From the NCBI GenBank assembly GCA_009731375.1, contig BJOX01000208.1, positions 138,901 through 202,900 on the forward strand: 64,000 nt of DNA, read 5' to 3'. Below are positions 49,293-62,323 of this stretch, piece by piece. Both the position numbers and the translations under genes were made by a program. Source of the stretch: Paulinella micropora (lineage: Eukaryota; Cercozoa; Imbricatea; Euglyphida). Under the pieces are notes generated by a model. The model did no database searches. It was not told the DNA's origin and was given only the letters and a program-made list of their open reading frames with translations. Each line of letters starts with the position of its first letter. Position 1 is the stretch's first letter.

Positions 49293-50249
49293 TCACCGAC
49301 CTGTAGCGGGGTCTCGAAGTGGAACTCGGTCTCGTAGACGACTTGCTTGGAAGCTGGCTTCAGGGCATGTAGTCCGTGGCCTGATCGCTTGAGCATCGTC
49401 GATGGAGAGGTTGAGTTGAGCCGCGACCTCGTTGGCAAGAAGCAAGTTCATACCATCGGGGAGGTGGTTCGAAATATAAATCGTGATGGCATGGAGCAGG
49501 GACGTCGGGGTCGCCGAGACGAAGAGCTCGATGCCTTCAGCAAGGACGGCGTTAATACCCACGGATGAGCGTGCGTCGACGGGCGGAAGAGACACGATCT
49601 CGAATCCATGATGTAGTACCCACTCGAGGGCCACGCCTTTGCAGTTGCATGCGGAGTCCCAAACACACGAAGGCTTACCGATACATTCCTCATCCGGTGA
49701 TGGCCGAAGAGATTTGCGTACGTAGATGCTTCCGCAGACGACCGTCGGGATCGTGGAGATGAGGAGTGGACGCCGAGTTGGCCGAGGCGATGGTCGCGTC
49801 GTCATGTGGAATGCCCGAGGCGGGTTGCGCGTGGCGGCCGAGGATGGCTTCCAGTTACAATGTTCGCCCTCGTCCTGATAACGCTGCTGGCGAAGCTTGC
49901 ATTGATCGAACGAATGTTTCGGGGTCTGGTCTTGCTTGAGGAACTGGTTATGTTCCTTGGAGTAGGCACACGGGACTCCGGCAAAGGGCGGGCGCTTCGA
50001 TGAGCTCGGAGCGGATTTGGTGGCAGCCGTGACCATCGAAGATTTCTTCGGCGGGATGGCGATCGCATTCGCGCCAGTGAGGGGCGGGTGTGTTGCCGTC
50101 TTTCTCGAAGTCGGAGGCGGTTTATCCGTCTTGGTCCGCTTGTTGGGGCGTCCGCGATCCGGTGACGTAGCCGGTTGGGCCATCGACATGGCGTCAGCTT
50201 TGCGCTTCTGACGTGGCGGGCGCTTGGGCTCCTTGTTCTTCTGCTGCAT
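49293..50249 (-). CDS. Gag-Pro-like C-terminal part, 318 aa
   Basis: ATG at 50249. The start is basic (KRPPRQKRKADAMSMAQP). A Cys/His stretch follows (CAYSKEHNQFL, HSFDQCKLRQQRY, HCNWK), reminiscent of a zinc knuckle but not the canonical CCHC spacing. The last 130 residues (RRPLLISTIPTVVCGSIYV, ELFVSATPTSLLHAITIYIS, MNLLLANEVAAQLNL) recall the layout of a retropepsin-like domain, but I see no DSG/DTG motif. It ends TAG. It probably belongs with the ORFs just upstream. Assignment to Gag-Pro is inference. Confidence 0.45.
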   Translation of the reverse strand: MQQKNKEPKRPPRQKRKADAMSMAQPATSPDRGRPNKRTKTDKPPPTSRKTATHPPLTGANAIAIPPKKSSMVTAATKSAPSSSKRPPFAGVPCAYSKEHNQFLKQDQTPKHSFDQCKLRQQRYQDEGEHCNWKPSSAATRNPPRAFHMTTRPSPRPTRRPLLISTIPTVVCGSIYVRKSLRPSPDEECIGKPSCVWDSACNCKGVALEWVLHHGFEIVSLPPVDARSSVGINAVLAEGIELFVSATPTSLLHAITIYISNHLPDGMNLLLANEVAAQLNLSIDDAQAIRPRTTCPEASFQASRLRDRVPLRDPATGR

Positions 50250-50255
50250 CTTGCG

Positions 50256-51201
50256 CTATCTGTTCCTCTGGCGGTTGTCGACCTTGGCGGGTGGATCGCG
50301 AGGGGAGGCAGAAGGCGTTTGGCGAGTTGGGCGATCGCGCTGTCGCTTGTAGTTGGCGGCCGTCGAGGGCTTCGTGACGCTTTCCATCCATGGCCAATAT
50401 TCTTCCATGACGTGGAGGTCGAGAGAGTTGGTCCAGGGGAGAAGGTCGGCGAGGTCGCGGGGCCAAGCGATGCCAATCGTATTGAGTACCTCGGCAGCGT
50501 ACCGAGTCCATCGATCACGTTCCATAGGTGAGCATCCGGGACACGTCGCGAACTTGGTTGGCGTCGGCCGTCCAGTAGCCAGCGGCGTAAGCCGTGTCGT
50601 AGCTGGTGATGCACCTGTTGACTTAAGTCGCGCAAGAAGCGTCGAAGCTTGAGAGCTTGCATGGCTTGCCGCTTCGTGTCTCCCTTGTCCAAACGTCATT
50701 AAACAGCTCCATAAAGTACTCGATGAGCATGTAAGGGATGATACACCAGACGAGGGTGTGGTCGTCGGTGACACGGGCCCAGTACGCGTCCATAAGGGCC
50801 ACTGAAGCAGCTTTGTCTCCCCACTTGTGTACCGTGTCGATGATGCGGTTGCAGGCCAAAAGCATCGCCAAATTGTTCAGCTGAAGGTTGAACGTGAGTT
50901 CACTGGCTTGAGCTGCGGCGTCAGCGTTCGGCGCGGTTGCCGGATGCCGGGTCGTCACGAATAGGGATCGGACTCGAGACATCATGTGCAAGGTGCGGGA
51001 TGGTATACCAGCAGCGGTGGTTGATCGCAGGATCCTTCCTCCCGACGATGTCGAAGGGGGTTCACCGGTCGTAGATGAAGGGAATGGTGTGGTCATCTGA
51101 GGACGGGCGGAGTCTGTCTCCGTCGAAGGGAAGGGCGTCGGGGACTCAGTCGCCGTGCTGGACGATGAACTCGATGACGAACTCGAGGACGAGCTAGACA
51201 A
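50256..51201 (-). pseudogene. Gag-like N-terminal part, frameshifted
   Basis: From 51201: a Ser run encoded by a GAACTCGATGAC-type repeat, then helical protein-like text (SELTFNLQLNNLAMLLACNR, ALMDAYWARVTDDHTLVWCI, YMLIEYFMELFNDVW). After a shift near 50690 it continues KRQAMQALKLRRFLRDLSQQ, then, after another near 50500, EVLNTIGIAWPRDLADLLPW and MEEYWPWMESVTKPSTAANY. The layout (helical core, then a Cys/His region downstream) fits a Gag capsid; the family is not named. Confidence 0.48.
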
Positions 51202-51269
51202 TGAACTCGACGATGAACTCGACGACTGGCTTGTAGGAGTCGTAGCCGCAGTTGATCCTGTCTCGGAGG

Positions 51270-51830
51270 CTCCACTCGGTCCTCCGCGGAGGGGCTTGCA
51301 CCCGGCCGGCAGCGGACAGAGTCGGGCCCGGTTCTTTTGAAACGGAGAAAAGGGGGCTCAGTGTAATTCGACTACCTGTCAACGTTGTACCCAACACGGC
51401 GCGAGGCGTTGAGCGTACGGGCGTCGAGATGGTAGATGCTGAACCTGACAATCCAGTCGCGGTGCTCGACGGTGTAATTGTTGTCTGCGTCGGGAAGGCC
51501 GGCGTGGGTCCAAGGGGGCCGCTTATCAGTCGAAGTGGCGACGTGAATGCTGGATCCGACATGGATAGGGTGCGATTGACCAGTTGTATGGGACGCGCCG
51601 CGAGGAGAGATCCCAAGGATATTCACGCCAGGGTAGGGGTGCCAGGGCGGGAAAATGTGTCGACTGTTGTCATTGGAGGTACCCGATTGATGGGGGCCAA
51701 TGCTATTGTACTAGCTGGCATCGTAATTCGAGTAAACTTCAAGGCAGGTGTTGGAGTTGCCATAGGGGACGATGCCGCAGTAGGCGGTGGAACAGCTGGG
51801 GTGGTAGGGCTCGCCCATGTGTGATTTGGT
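51270..51830 (+). other. Open frames upstream of the Gag-like ORF, not called
   Basis: Long frames exist on both strands (plus 51252-51824, minus 51194-51616). Neither shows a domain; the GC-rich composition makes chance ORFs likely. Confidence 0.3.
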
Positions 51831-51942
51831 GGGGTAGGTCACAGAGGCAGACTCAGATTCATCATTTTCCTATCTCCTCCTTCCGTTAGGCTCCTCGCAG
51901 GGAACGCCGCACTAACAAAGCAGGCTCATAACCGGCGGGACC

Positions 51943-52032
51943 GATGGATAATTTGAAGGTCCGGGGAGGGAAACTAGCATGTTAACCGGAGGCCGCCGCT
52001 CCGGGATCCCAGTTCTCTACCACAATTTTACT
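51943..52032. repeat. Dispersed 90-bp repeat, copy 2
   Basis: Matches 29782-29870 with a CCGCCG insertion. On the minus strand TGGTAGAGAACTGGGATCCC would lie just upstream of the Gag-like ORFs, where a primer-binding site is expected. Confidence 0.68.
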
Positions 52033-52774
52033 GATATTCACTTGACTCGAAAGAACCAAAAAGGAAACCAGCCTCACCAAATTGGTAATATATGAACATA
52101 AAAAGCAATTTGCCACCAGTACCAGAAAATATGATAATATAGGAATAATTACTAAGTATTAAGTAATAAGAGTGAAGATACCGTGACTGTACGGTTATGA
52201 TGTAGTGGACTAGGATCTAATTAAGTTTTACAATGTACAGAACACTTCACTAAACTACAACCACTCATTAGACTTTTGTAATTAGACCCTTCTCCTACAG
52301 TACAGTCTATTATTACTTACTTAATGGTTAGTAGTAGTCTTTGACTACTATTAGTACTGTTAGATATTAATTAAGCACTGTTTAGTACCAGTTCTGGTAC
52401 TGCAAGTGGCACTAGCTTTTTAGCCATTACCTTTCCCCCCATATCATTGCCTTGCGTGTGGCAGTTTTTGGGAACAGTACATCTTTTTGACGCTGTCTGG
52501 GAACTGGCGGGAATTGTTCGCATTGTTGTTGAATTCATCGTTCTTCAAAGTCGCTACCGGTAAGAGGGGGACGCCGGTTGTAGACTGAGACCGTTGCGAA
52601 GGCCATTGTAAACTGGGTTATGAGCCTTGCCTGTGCTTCTGTTCAACGAATCGCTGGTCAAGACCTTCGCTAAAGGGGTTCAGGGGTCCACCTTAAGTGA
52701 CCCTCTCGAGGAAAGTGCGCATTTGCAAGTGTTTGCTCACAGCTGATCACTAACTGGCAAAGTTTGCCTGAGTC

Positions 52775-52825
<51 letters not shown>

Positions 52826-53055
52826 CTTTTCTTACAAGGCCTTGCTCAGTCTCTCAAAGCAAGGCTGAAACGAAAACGCATGGCGTAGAAGATCAGTCTA
52901 ACTTTCGGCCAGCCGATAATTATGGTACATTTGTTGTCCACAAATAAAAGTTTAGCCCAAAATTTCCCGTATTTACGGTTGGCCCTAAGTTTTGAATACA
53001 ATCAGCAAGGACTTCAAGCGCTCGTTCTTAGCAGACTCTTGCGTCCCGAATTTGC
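52033..53055. other. Non-coding stretch with (GA)n
   Basis: No gene is supported. (GA)n at 52777-52824. It may include the 5' LTR of the minus-strand Gag-like element, but I found no second copy. Confidence 0.5.
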
Positions 53056-54905
<1,850 letters not shown>

Positions 54906-55141
54906 CTCCAAAGCGAGTTGTTGAGGACACAGCCCAGAAAAAGAAGAAGAAGAAGAAAACAAAAAAGTGAGGAAAAGCTAGGAAAAAAAGGTAGGAAGAA
55001 AGAAAATCAACCCCAGGGGATGGGAGGTGATTTCGAAGAAAAAGGGCAAAGGCGGAGTTCTGGCCTAAAGATCAGGCCTAACGAAAAAGAATTTCAACGA
55101 AACGGTCGAAGGCTTGGGGAAGTAGGGCGAACAGAGAGCCA

Positions 55142-55547
55142 AGGGGGGGGGGGGGGGGGGGGGGGGGNNNNNNNNNNCATGTATGTATTTCATGTATGTA
55201 TGCTATGTTGGTCTGTTTATGTATGTATGTATGTATGTATGTATGTATGTATTTATGTATGTATGTATGTATGTATGCATGCATGCATGCATGTAAGCAT
55301 GCATGTATGTACGCATGTAAGTATGTGTGTAGTATGTAATGTACGTACATGCATGCATGCATGCATGCATGCATGCATACATACATACATACATACATAC
55401 ATACATACATACATACATACATGCATACATACATTACATTACATACATTACACATTATATACATACATACATACATACATATATACATACATACATACAT
55501 ACATACGTACATACGTACATGCATGCATAATACCCCCCCCTTTCCCC
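55142..55547. repeat. Poly-G at 10-N gap, then (GTAT)n / (CATA)n
   Basis: Long ATGT and CATA tracts with GCATGCATGC clusters. The plus-strand half and the minus-strand half form a large inverted microsatellite centred near 55345. Confidence 0.92.
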
Positions 55548-56020
55548 NNNNNNNNNNNNNNNNNNNNNNNNNNNNNNNNNNNNNNNNNNNNNNNNNNNNN
55601 NNNNNNNNNNNNNNNNNNNNNNNNNNNNNNNNNNNNNNNNNNNNNNNNNNNNNNNNNNNNNNNNNNNNNNNNNNNNNNNNNNNNNNNNNNNNNNNNNNNN
55701 NNNNNNNNNNNNNNNNNNNNNNNNNNNNNNNNNNNNNNNNNNNNNNNNNNNNNNNNNNNNNNNNNNNNNNNNNNNNNNNNNNNNNNNNNNNNNNNNNNNN
55801 NNNNNNNNNNNNNNNNNNNNNNNNNNNNNNNNNNNNNNNNNNNNNNNNNNNNNNNNNNNNNNNNNNNNNNNNNNNNNNNNNNNNNNNNNNNNNNNNNNNN
55901 NNNNNNNNNNNNNNNNNNNNNNNNNNNNNNNNNNNNNNNNNNNNNNNNNNNNNNNNNNNNNNNNNNNNNNNNNNNNNNNNNNNNNNNNNNNNNNNNNNNN
56001 NNNNNNNNNGGGGGGGGGGG
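55548..56020. other. 462-N gap and poly-G
   Basis: No sequence; G run at the right margin. Confidence 1.
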
Positions 56021-56148
56021 GAGGCACGGCTCTATCCGCTGTTAGCATTTCTATTCAGCTAATCCAGTGTTCACGCTTTTATTCAATTTGAACAAATATA
56101 CTAATTCTGTTTGTCTGTGCCATTTCCGTTACTTTCGAAATGGGGAAA

Positions 56149-56427
56149 GAAGAAGAAGAAGAAGAAGAAGAAGAAGAGGAAGAGGAAGAAGAAGAAGAAG
56201 AAGAAGAAGAAGAAGAAGAAGAAGAAGAAGAAGAAGAAGAAGAAGAACAAGAACAAGAACAAGAAGAAGAAGAAGAAGAAGAAGAAGAAGGAGGAGGAGG
56301 AGGAGGAGAAGAAGAAGAAAAGAAGAAGAAGAAGAAGAAGAAGAGGAGGAGGAGGAGGAGGAGGAAAAGAAGGAGAAGGAGAAGGAGGAGGAAAAGACTT
56401 CGGAGAAGGAGAAGAGGAGAAGGAAAA

Positions 56428-56459
<32 letters not shown>

Positions 56460-56596
56460 AGAAGAAGGAAGAAGGAAGAAGGAAGAAGGAAGAAAGAAGA
56501 AAGAAGAAAGAAGAAAGAAGAAAGTAGAAGAAAGAAGAAGAAGAAAGAAATAGAAGAAAAAAGAAGAAGAAAGAAGAAGAAAGAAGAAGAAAAAAT
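56149..56596. repeat. (GAA)n tract
   Basis: Purine-only stretch of about 450 bases with GGA and AAAG variants. Poly-Glu/Lys frames are artefacts. Confidence 0.95.
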
Positions 56597-56740
56597 ATTA
56601 TTAATATAAGGATCACCGTCTTAGTTAAATCAATGGCCTTCGGGCTAACGATTTGTATGGATGACCAGAGGTCACTTGTAAAAGTAACTTCATTAAACCA
56701 AGGCAAAGGCAAATAATAATAATAATAATAATAATGATAA

Positions 56741-56973
56741 TAGTGCTTCTCTGTCAATGGCTGATGCAAATCTGCACATGCGCCTCCATCGTCTCACCCG
56801 TGAGGGGAGTACGAAGAATTGACGATAGGCTCTAATGACACCCCCGCAAGGGCAGTTCCAACACTTCCAGACGGACCGGTATGTTCAATGAAAATACTGG
56901 TGGCACCGACGGGAATCGAACTGGCGACAGGGCCCAGATGGTAGAACTTGACCACTGGGCTATCACGGTGTCC
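56741..56973 (-). mobile_element. tRNA-derived SINE, full length
   Basis: The reverse complement starts GGACACCGTG, has A box TAGCCCAGTGG (56962-56952) and B box GTTCGATTCCC (56921-56911), and ends its tRNA-like head GTCGGTGCCACCA. The body GTATTTTCATTGAACATACC leads to GATGGAGGCGCATGTGCAGA and CAGCCATTGACAGAGAAGCA before (TTA)n. About 233 bases. It would be transcribed by pol III from the internal boxes and mobilised by the LINE. It lacks the tandem duplication seen in the plus-strand copies. Confidence 0.88.
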
Positions 56974-56975
56974 AA

Positions 56976-57025
<50 letters not shown>

Positions 57026-57054
57026 TAATAATAATAATAATAATAATAATAATA
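56974..57054. repeat. (AAT)n tract
   Basis: TTA repeat on the minus strand between SINE and B. Confidence 0.95.
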
Positions 57055-57671
57055 TATTGATCTGTCATGGCTGAGCCCGAGGGCCATGCGCCTCCATCCC
57101 TCGACCCAACAGGGACCACAGTGAGTATGTTGGGGAGGGAAGAGTGACTCTAACCATCCTGCAGAAGGCCCCAAAAGGAAGTCCCTACTACTCGCACAGT
57201 GTCGGGTACCTTGCAGGAAATCAACTACAAATGATTGATCTTCCCCGCGTGAGAGCTCCACGAGACTGGGTAGGTCCCGCATGGAGGTACTCACAGGGGT
57301 AGCAGACATTTCATGCGGTCTGCCAGCGCATGAGGACGTTTTGTGGTAAGTATCTGGGACGCCTCGAAACCCGTCACCACCCCTAGATCGCGGAATGTAA
57401 ATACCCCTTTGATCCCACGTGGTGTATGTCTTATAAAAAACAACACAACGACATGGCCTCGGAACCAACACAACAACATAGCCTCGGAACCCACATCGAC
57501 ATAGCCTCGGAACCCACACAACAACAGAGCCTCGGAACCAACACAACTACATAGCCTCGGAACCAACACAACAACATAGCCTCGGAGCCAACACAACGAC
57601 ATAGCCTCGAAACCAGTGGGAAGAGGCCCAACCCTCCTCTTCCCGTGGGGTGCCATACTGTGCACCCCTCC

Positions 57672-57672
<1 letters not shown>
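57055..57672 (-). mobile_element. Short retroelement B, copy 2 with internal minisatellite
   Basis: Full-length B in reverse. The 5' double hairpin is perfect here (GGGGTGC/GCACCCC and GGGAAGAGG/CCTCTTCCC). The 3' tail GATGGAGGCGCATGGCCC to CAGCCATGACAGATCAATA is closest to the SINE tail. It is about 165 bases longer than the 3.5 kb copy because of a 25-bp tandem repeat. Confidence 0.82.
57442..57615. repeat. 25-bp minisatellite inside element B, seven units
   Basis: The unit is CAACACAACAACATAGCCTC then GGAAC; one unit is 23 bases. The 3.5 kb B copy has one unit. Confidence 0.92.
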
Positions 57673-57744
<72 letters not shown>

Positions 57745-57950
57745 GAAGAAGAATGGCGATTTGCTTTAGGCAATAGCTGTTAGCAGTTACTCCATGAGTT
57801 ATAATTGTATAATTATCTCTCTAAATAAAAAGAATCCAAGAATCCAAGAAGAAGAAGAAGAAGAAGAAGGAGAAGGAGAAGGAGAAGGAGGAGGAGAAGG
57901 AGGAGGAGGAGAAGAAGAAGAAGAAGAAGAAGAAGATCAGATATTCCTTA

Positions 57951-57982
<32 letters not shown>

Positions 57983-58005
57983 AGAAGAAGAAGAAAGAAG
58001 AAGAC
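57673..58005. repeat. (AAT)n and (GAA)n / (GAAA)n tracts
   Basis: AAT at 57673-57742, GAA-type at 57848-58005. Confidence 0.94.
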
Positions 58006-58009
58006 AGAT

Positions 58010-58865
58010 ATACACAGAAGTCTCATAGACAGACAGACACTATGTAAGCAAAATTAGGCAGAGGCGGAGGAGTGCATGACAGCGTGACTGTAAAACGGTT
58101 GCTTTTGCGCTCCTACCACCGAGATCTGCTCTCTTGTCTTACTCTCATCCTCATTCTAGTCTGTTTCTCCTAAATTAATGGGAGATTTTGCATCTTCCTC
58201 AAGGGACGACATCGAACCCAACAAAAGCATCAGAGTCGTGTAACCATACTCTTGCCACTCAAGTCACCAACCTGTAACACCTGCACGCACTGGTCTGAAG
58301 CAAAAGAGGGGTTTTGCTAGCTCTGGTGGCCCTTTGTTACAGGTTGGCAAATAAGGGGATTCTTACCGTGAAGCTGAGAGTTCCAGGACGACGATCAATG
58401 CCCTGGCTTCCTTTACGGATGCCTTTCTTCTGCCGAATCACTCCAGGTGGGGTCAGTCAAGTTTGTAACGTCACTTGTAGAAGTGGAGAGGCAATCTGTT
58501 ATTGTTTTTGTTGTGTATCATTGAACGATTGTACCCGACCAAAAGGTGATATGCATGGTCAACTCGGCATATCAGTGAATTTTTTTTTGTCTCGATAAGC
58601 GGTTTATACAGTACAACAGCCAGTGTCTCTGCATGAAAAAAAGTATGCTTAGTGTTGTGTTGTGTGAGTACCATGTGAGTAATCATGTATATTTGTGTTA
58701 TCGCTTTTTTTGTTTGTGTGTGTGAGAGAGAGTTAGTGTGAGAGTACTTGTGAGGATGTCTTTCTGTTGCTGCTGTTTGAGACACTTACAAGAACTAATG
58801 CTCTCCGAACCTTTCGATGCAAAAGTAGCCTATAAATGTACTTCCAACCAGTTATCTGCCTGTCT
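58010..58865. other. Unique sequence, no gene seen
   Basis: ORFs of about 90-100 codons exist (58314-58598 plus, 58471-58785 minus) without recognisable content. Confidence 0.5.
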
Positions 58866-58888
58866 GTGTGTGTGTGTGTCTGTTTTTG

Positions 58889-59126
58889 TCCTCCTCCTCC
58901 TCCTTCTTCTTCTTCTTCTTCTTCTTCTTCTTCTTCTTCTTCTTCTTCTTCTTCTTCTTCTTCTTCTTCTTCTTCTTCTAGTTCTTCTAGTTCTTCTTCT
59001 TCTTCTTCTTCTTCTTCTTCTTCTTCTTCTTCTTCTTCTTCTTCTTCTTCTTCTTCTTCTTCTTCTTCTTCTTCTTCTAGTTCTTCTTCTTCTTCTTTTT
59101 CTTCTTTTTCTTCTTCTTCTTCTTCT

Positions 59127-59157
<31 letters not shown>

Positions 59158-60368
59158 GCTTCTTCTTCTTGCTTCTTCTTCTTGCTTCTTCTTCTTGCTT
59201 CTTCTTGCTTCTTCTTCTTGCTTCTTCTTGCTTCTTCTGCTTCTTCTTCTGCTCTTCTTCTTCTTCTTCTTCTTCTTCTTCTTCTTCTTCTTCTTCTTCT
59301 TCTTCTTCTTCTTCTTCTTCTTCTTCTTCTTCTTCTTCTTCTTCTTCTTCTTCTTCTTCTTCTTCTTCTTCTTCTTCTTCTTCTTCTTCTTCTTCTTCTT
59401 CNNNNNNNNNNTCTTCCTTCTTCCTTCTTCCTTCTTCCTTCTTCCTTCTTCCTTCTTCCTTCTTCCTTCTTCCTTCTTCCTTCTTCCTCCTTCCTCCTTC
59501 CTCCTTCCTCCTTCCTCCTCCTCCTCCTCCTCCTCCTCCTTCTTCTTCTTCTTCTTCTTCTTCTTCTTCTTCTTCTTCTTCTTCTTCTTCTCCTTCTTCT
59601 TCTTCTTCTTATTTTCTTCTGCTTTTCTTCTGCTTCTGCTTCTGCTTCTGCTCTTTTTCTTCTTCTTCTTCTTCTTCTTCTTCTTCTTCTTCTTCTTCTT
59701 CTTCTTCTTCTTCTTCTTCTTCTTCTTCTTCTTCTTCTTCTTCTTCTTCTTCTTCTTCTGCTTCTGCTTCTGCTTCTGCTTCTTCTTCTTCTTCTTCTTC
59801 TTCTTCTTCTTCTTCTTCCTTCCTTCCTTCCTTCCTTCCTTCCTCTTCCTCTTCCTCTTCCTCTTCCTCTTCGTCTTCGTCTTCGTCTTCGTCTTCTTCT
59901 TCTTCTTCTTCTTCTTCTTCTTCTTCTTCTTCTTCTTCTTCTTCTTCTTCTTCTTCTTCTTCTTCTTCTTCTTCTTCTCCTTCTNNNNNNNNNNNNNNNN
60001 NNNNNNNNNNNNNNNNNNNNNNNNNNNNNNNNNNNNNNNNNNNNNNNNNNNNNNNNNNNNNNNNNNNNNNNNNNNNNNNNNNNNNNNNNNNNNNNNNNNN
60101 NNNNNNNNNNNNNNNNNNNNNNNNNNNNNNNNNNNNNNNNNNNNNNNNNNNNNNNNNNNNNNNNNNNNNNNNNNNNNNNNNNNNNNNNNNNNNNNNNNNN
60201 NNNNNNNNNNNNNNNNNNNNNNNNNNNNNNNNNNNNNNNNNNNNNNNNNNNNNNNNNNNNNNNNNNNNNNNNNNNNNNNNNNNNNNNNNNNNNNNNNNNN
60301 NNNNNNNNNNNNNNNNNNNCTCCTCCTCCTCCCTTCCTCCTCCTCCTCCTCCTCCTCCTCCTCCTCCT
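58889..60368. repeat. (TTC)n tract with two gaps
   Basis: Nearly 1.1 kb of sequenced TTC with CTT CCT, TTCTGC and TTCG variants, plus gaps 59402-59411 and 59985-60319. Purine/pyrimidine asymmetric throughout. Confidence 0.96.
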
Positions 60369-60660
60369 TGTCCACACATCTCCCCTGCTGCTGCAGGCAT
60401 ACTAACCGCTACCTTTCATCCCCCTCAGCAAAACCAGCCTTTTGAATTCACACACTTGGCCTGTTAAAAGCGGGACCAGTGGGCGGGGCCATCAGGCAGC
60501 TTCAGCGGTAAATTTTGTACAAATTTTGACGCTAGCTGCGGTGACGCTGAGACGGGCCAGTGGAGGCGACAAATATACGTAAATTACCTGCGGTATGAAC
60601 AAAATGCTACTGCGGTTCATCGGGACGATTGTGTGCGTATGCGCCCTGTTTAGGTAAATA
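60369..60660. other. Unique sequence, no gene seen
   Basis: About 290 bases; nothing recognisable. Confidence 0.5.
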
Positions 60661-60692
60661 TGATGATGCTGATGCTGGTGATGATGATGATG

Positions 60693-60874
<182 letters not shown>

Positions 60875-60955
60875 CCCTGAAAGGTGTTGGAAAAGGGGGT
60901 GGGGGTTTTGGGGGGGGGGGGGAAATGAAAATTGTGTACCCCACCCCCCCAAATC

Positions 60956-61410
60956 GGCAGCCCTGTCGGAATAAATCATGGTTTGTGGGAAGAGGAGTAG
61001 TTCGGGGCTCATATTTGCAGGGTGGTTAGCCCCAGACTCGATGTTGATGCTGATATGATTTTTTTGGAATTCACGCAAATATTTGCGTTAGAGGAGTGTC
61101 CTGAATGCCAAATTTCCTTGTTTTTTTTCGCACCCCTGTCCCTATAAATCATGGTTTGTGTTAACCAGGAGGGGTTGGGAGCTCATATTGACAGGGTGGC
61201 TAGCCCCAGACTCGATGTTGATGCTGGTATAATTTCTTTGGAATTCACGCAAATATTTGCGTTAGGTGAATGTCCTGAATGATAAAATTCCTTGTTTTTT
61301 TGGCCTTTTTTTGCACCCCCCATCCCTATAAATCATGGTTTGTGGGAATCAGGAGGAGTTGGGAGCTCATATTGGCAGGGTGGTTAGCCCCAGACTCGAT
61401 CTTGATGCTG

Positions 61411-61445
<35 letters not shown>

Positions 61446-61700
61446 TATATTTGGAATTCAAGCAAATATTTGCGTTAGGGGAGTGTCTTGAATGCCAAAT
61501 TTCCTTGTTTTTTTGGCCTTTTTTTGCCCCCCCCCCCATCGGAATAAATCATGGTTTGTGGGAACCAGGAGGAGTTGGGAGCTCGTATCGGCAGGGTGGT
61601 TAGCCCCAGACTCGATCTTGATGCTGGTATAATTTTTTTGGAATTCAAGCAAATATTTGCGTTAGGGGAGTGTCCTGAATGCCAAATTTCTTGTTTTTTG
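60956..61700. repeat. Satellite family S1, about 175-200 bp units, block 1
   Basis: Four tandem units: TCGGAATAAATCATGGTTTG, GGGAGCTCATATTGGCAGGG, TGGTTAGCCCCAGACTCGAT, then ACGCAAATATTTGCGT (a perfect 16-base palindrome in most units) and GTGTCCTGAATGCCAAATT. One unit has a (TA)n expansion at 61411-61450. Confidence 0.9.
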
Positions 61701-62110
61701 GCATTACTTGCCGGTGCTTCCGGCAATTGAACGTACCCTGTCGACGGGGCAGGGGGGTTCCGGGGGGCCCTCTCCCCGGGAACCCCAGCCCTGTAATTGT
61801 GGGTACCCGTTCTGGTCGCGGGTGGCACCCACACCTGAAAATTGAGGTTTTTTTGCCACCAGGCGCCCTTTGCGGCACCTCCGGCAAGTCAACGTACCCT
61901 GTCGAAGGGAAATGGGGGGTCCGGGGGAGCCCTGCGATTGTACGTACCCGTTCTGGTCGCGGGTGGCACCTACACCTGAAAATTGAGGTTTTTTGCCACC
62001 AGGCGCCCTTTGCGGCACCTCCGGCAATTCAACGTACCCTGTCGAAGGGAAACGTACACCCTTTGCGGCACCTCCGGCGGGAGGGGAGGGGGGGGGGGGG
62101 GGGGGGGGGG
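61701..62110. repeat. GC-rich repeat family S2, about 140-150 bp units, block 1
   Basis: The unit is CACCTCCGGCAATTGAACGT, ACCCTGTCGACGGG, a G/C-rich hairpin, GTACCCGTTCTGGTCGCGGG, TGGCACCCACACC, GAAAATTGAGG and TTGCCACCAGGCGCC. The GGTGGCAC and TTGCCACC segments are inverted. Confidence 0.88.
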
Positions 62111-62119
62111 GGGCCCCCC

Positions 62120-62302
62120 NNNNNNNNNNNNNNNNNNNNNNNNNNNNNNNNNNNNNNNNNNNNNNNNNNNNNNNNNNNNNNNNNNNNNNNNNNNNNNNNN
62201 NNNNNNNNNNNNNNNNNNNNNNNNNNNNNNNNNNNNNNNNNNNNNNNNNNNNNNNNNNNNNNNNNNNNNNNNNNNNNNNNNNNNNNNNNNNNNNNNNNNN
62301 NN
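62120..62302. other. 183-N gap between poly-G and poly-C
   Basis: No sequence. Confidence 1.
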
Positions 62303-62323
62303 CCCCCCCCCCCCCAACCATTT

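Noticed and set aside
51252-51824. 190-codon ORF on the plus strand
   Set aside because: It overlaps equally long minus-strand frames in GC-rich DNA and shows no domain; not called as a gene.
56067-56609. Glu/Arg/Lys-rich ORFs in (GAA)n
   Set aside because: All frames on both strands are open because the repeat lacks stops.
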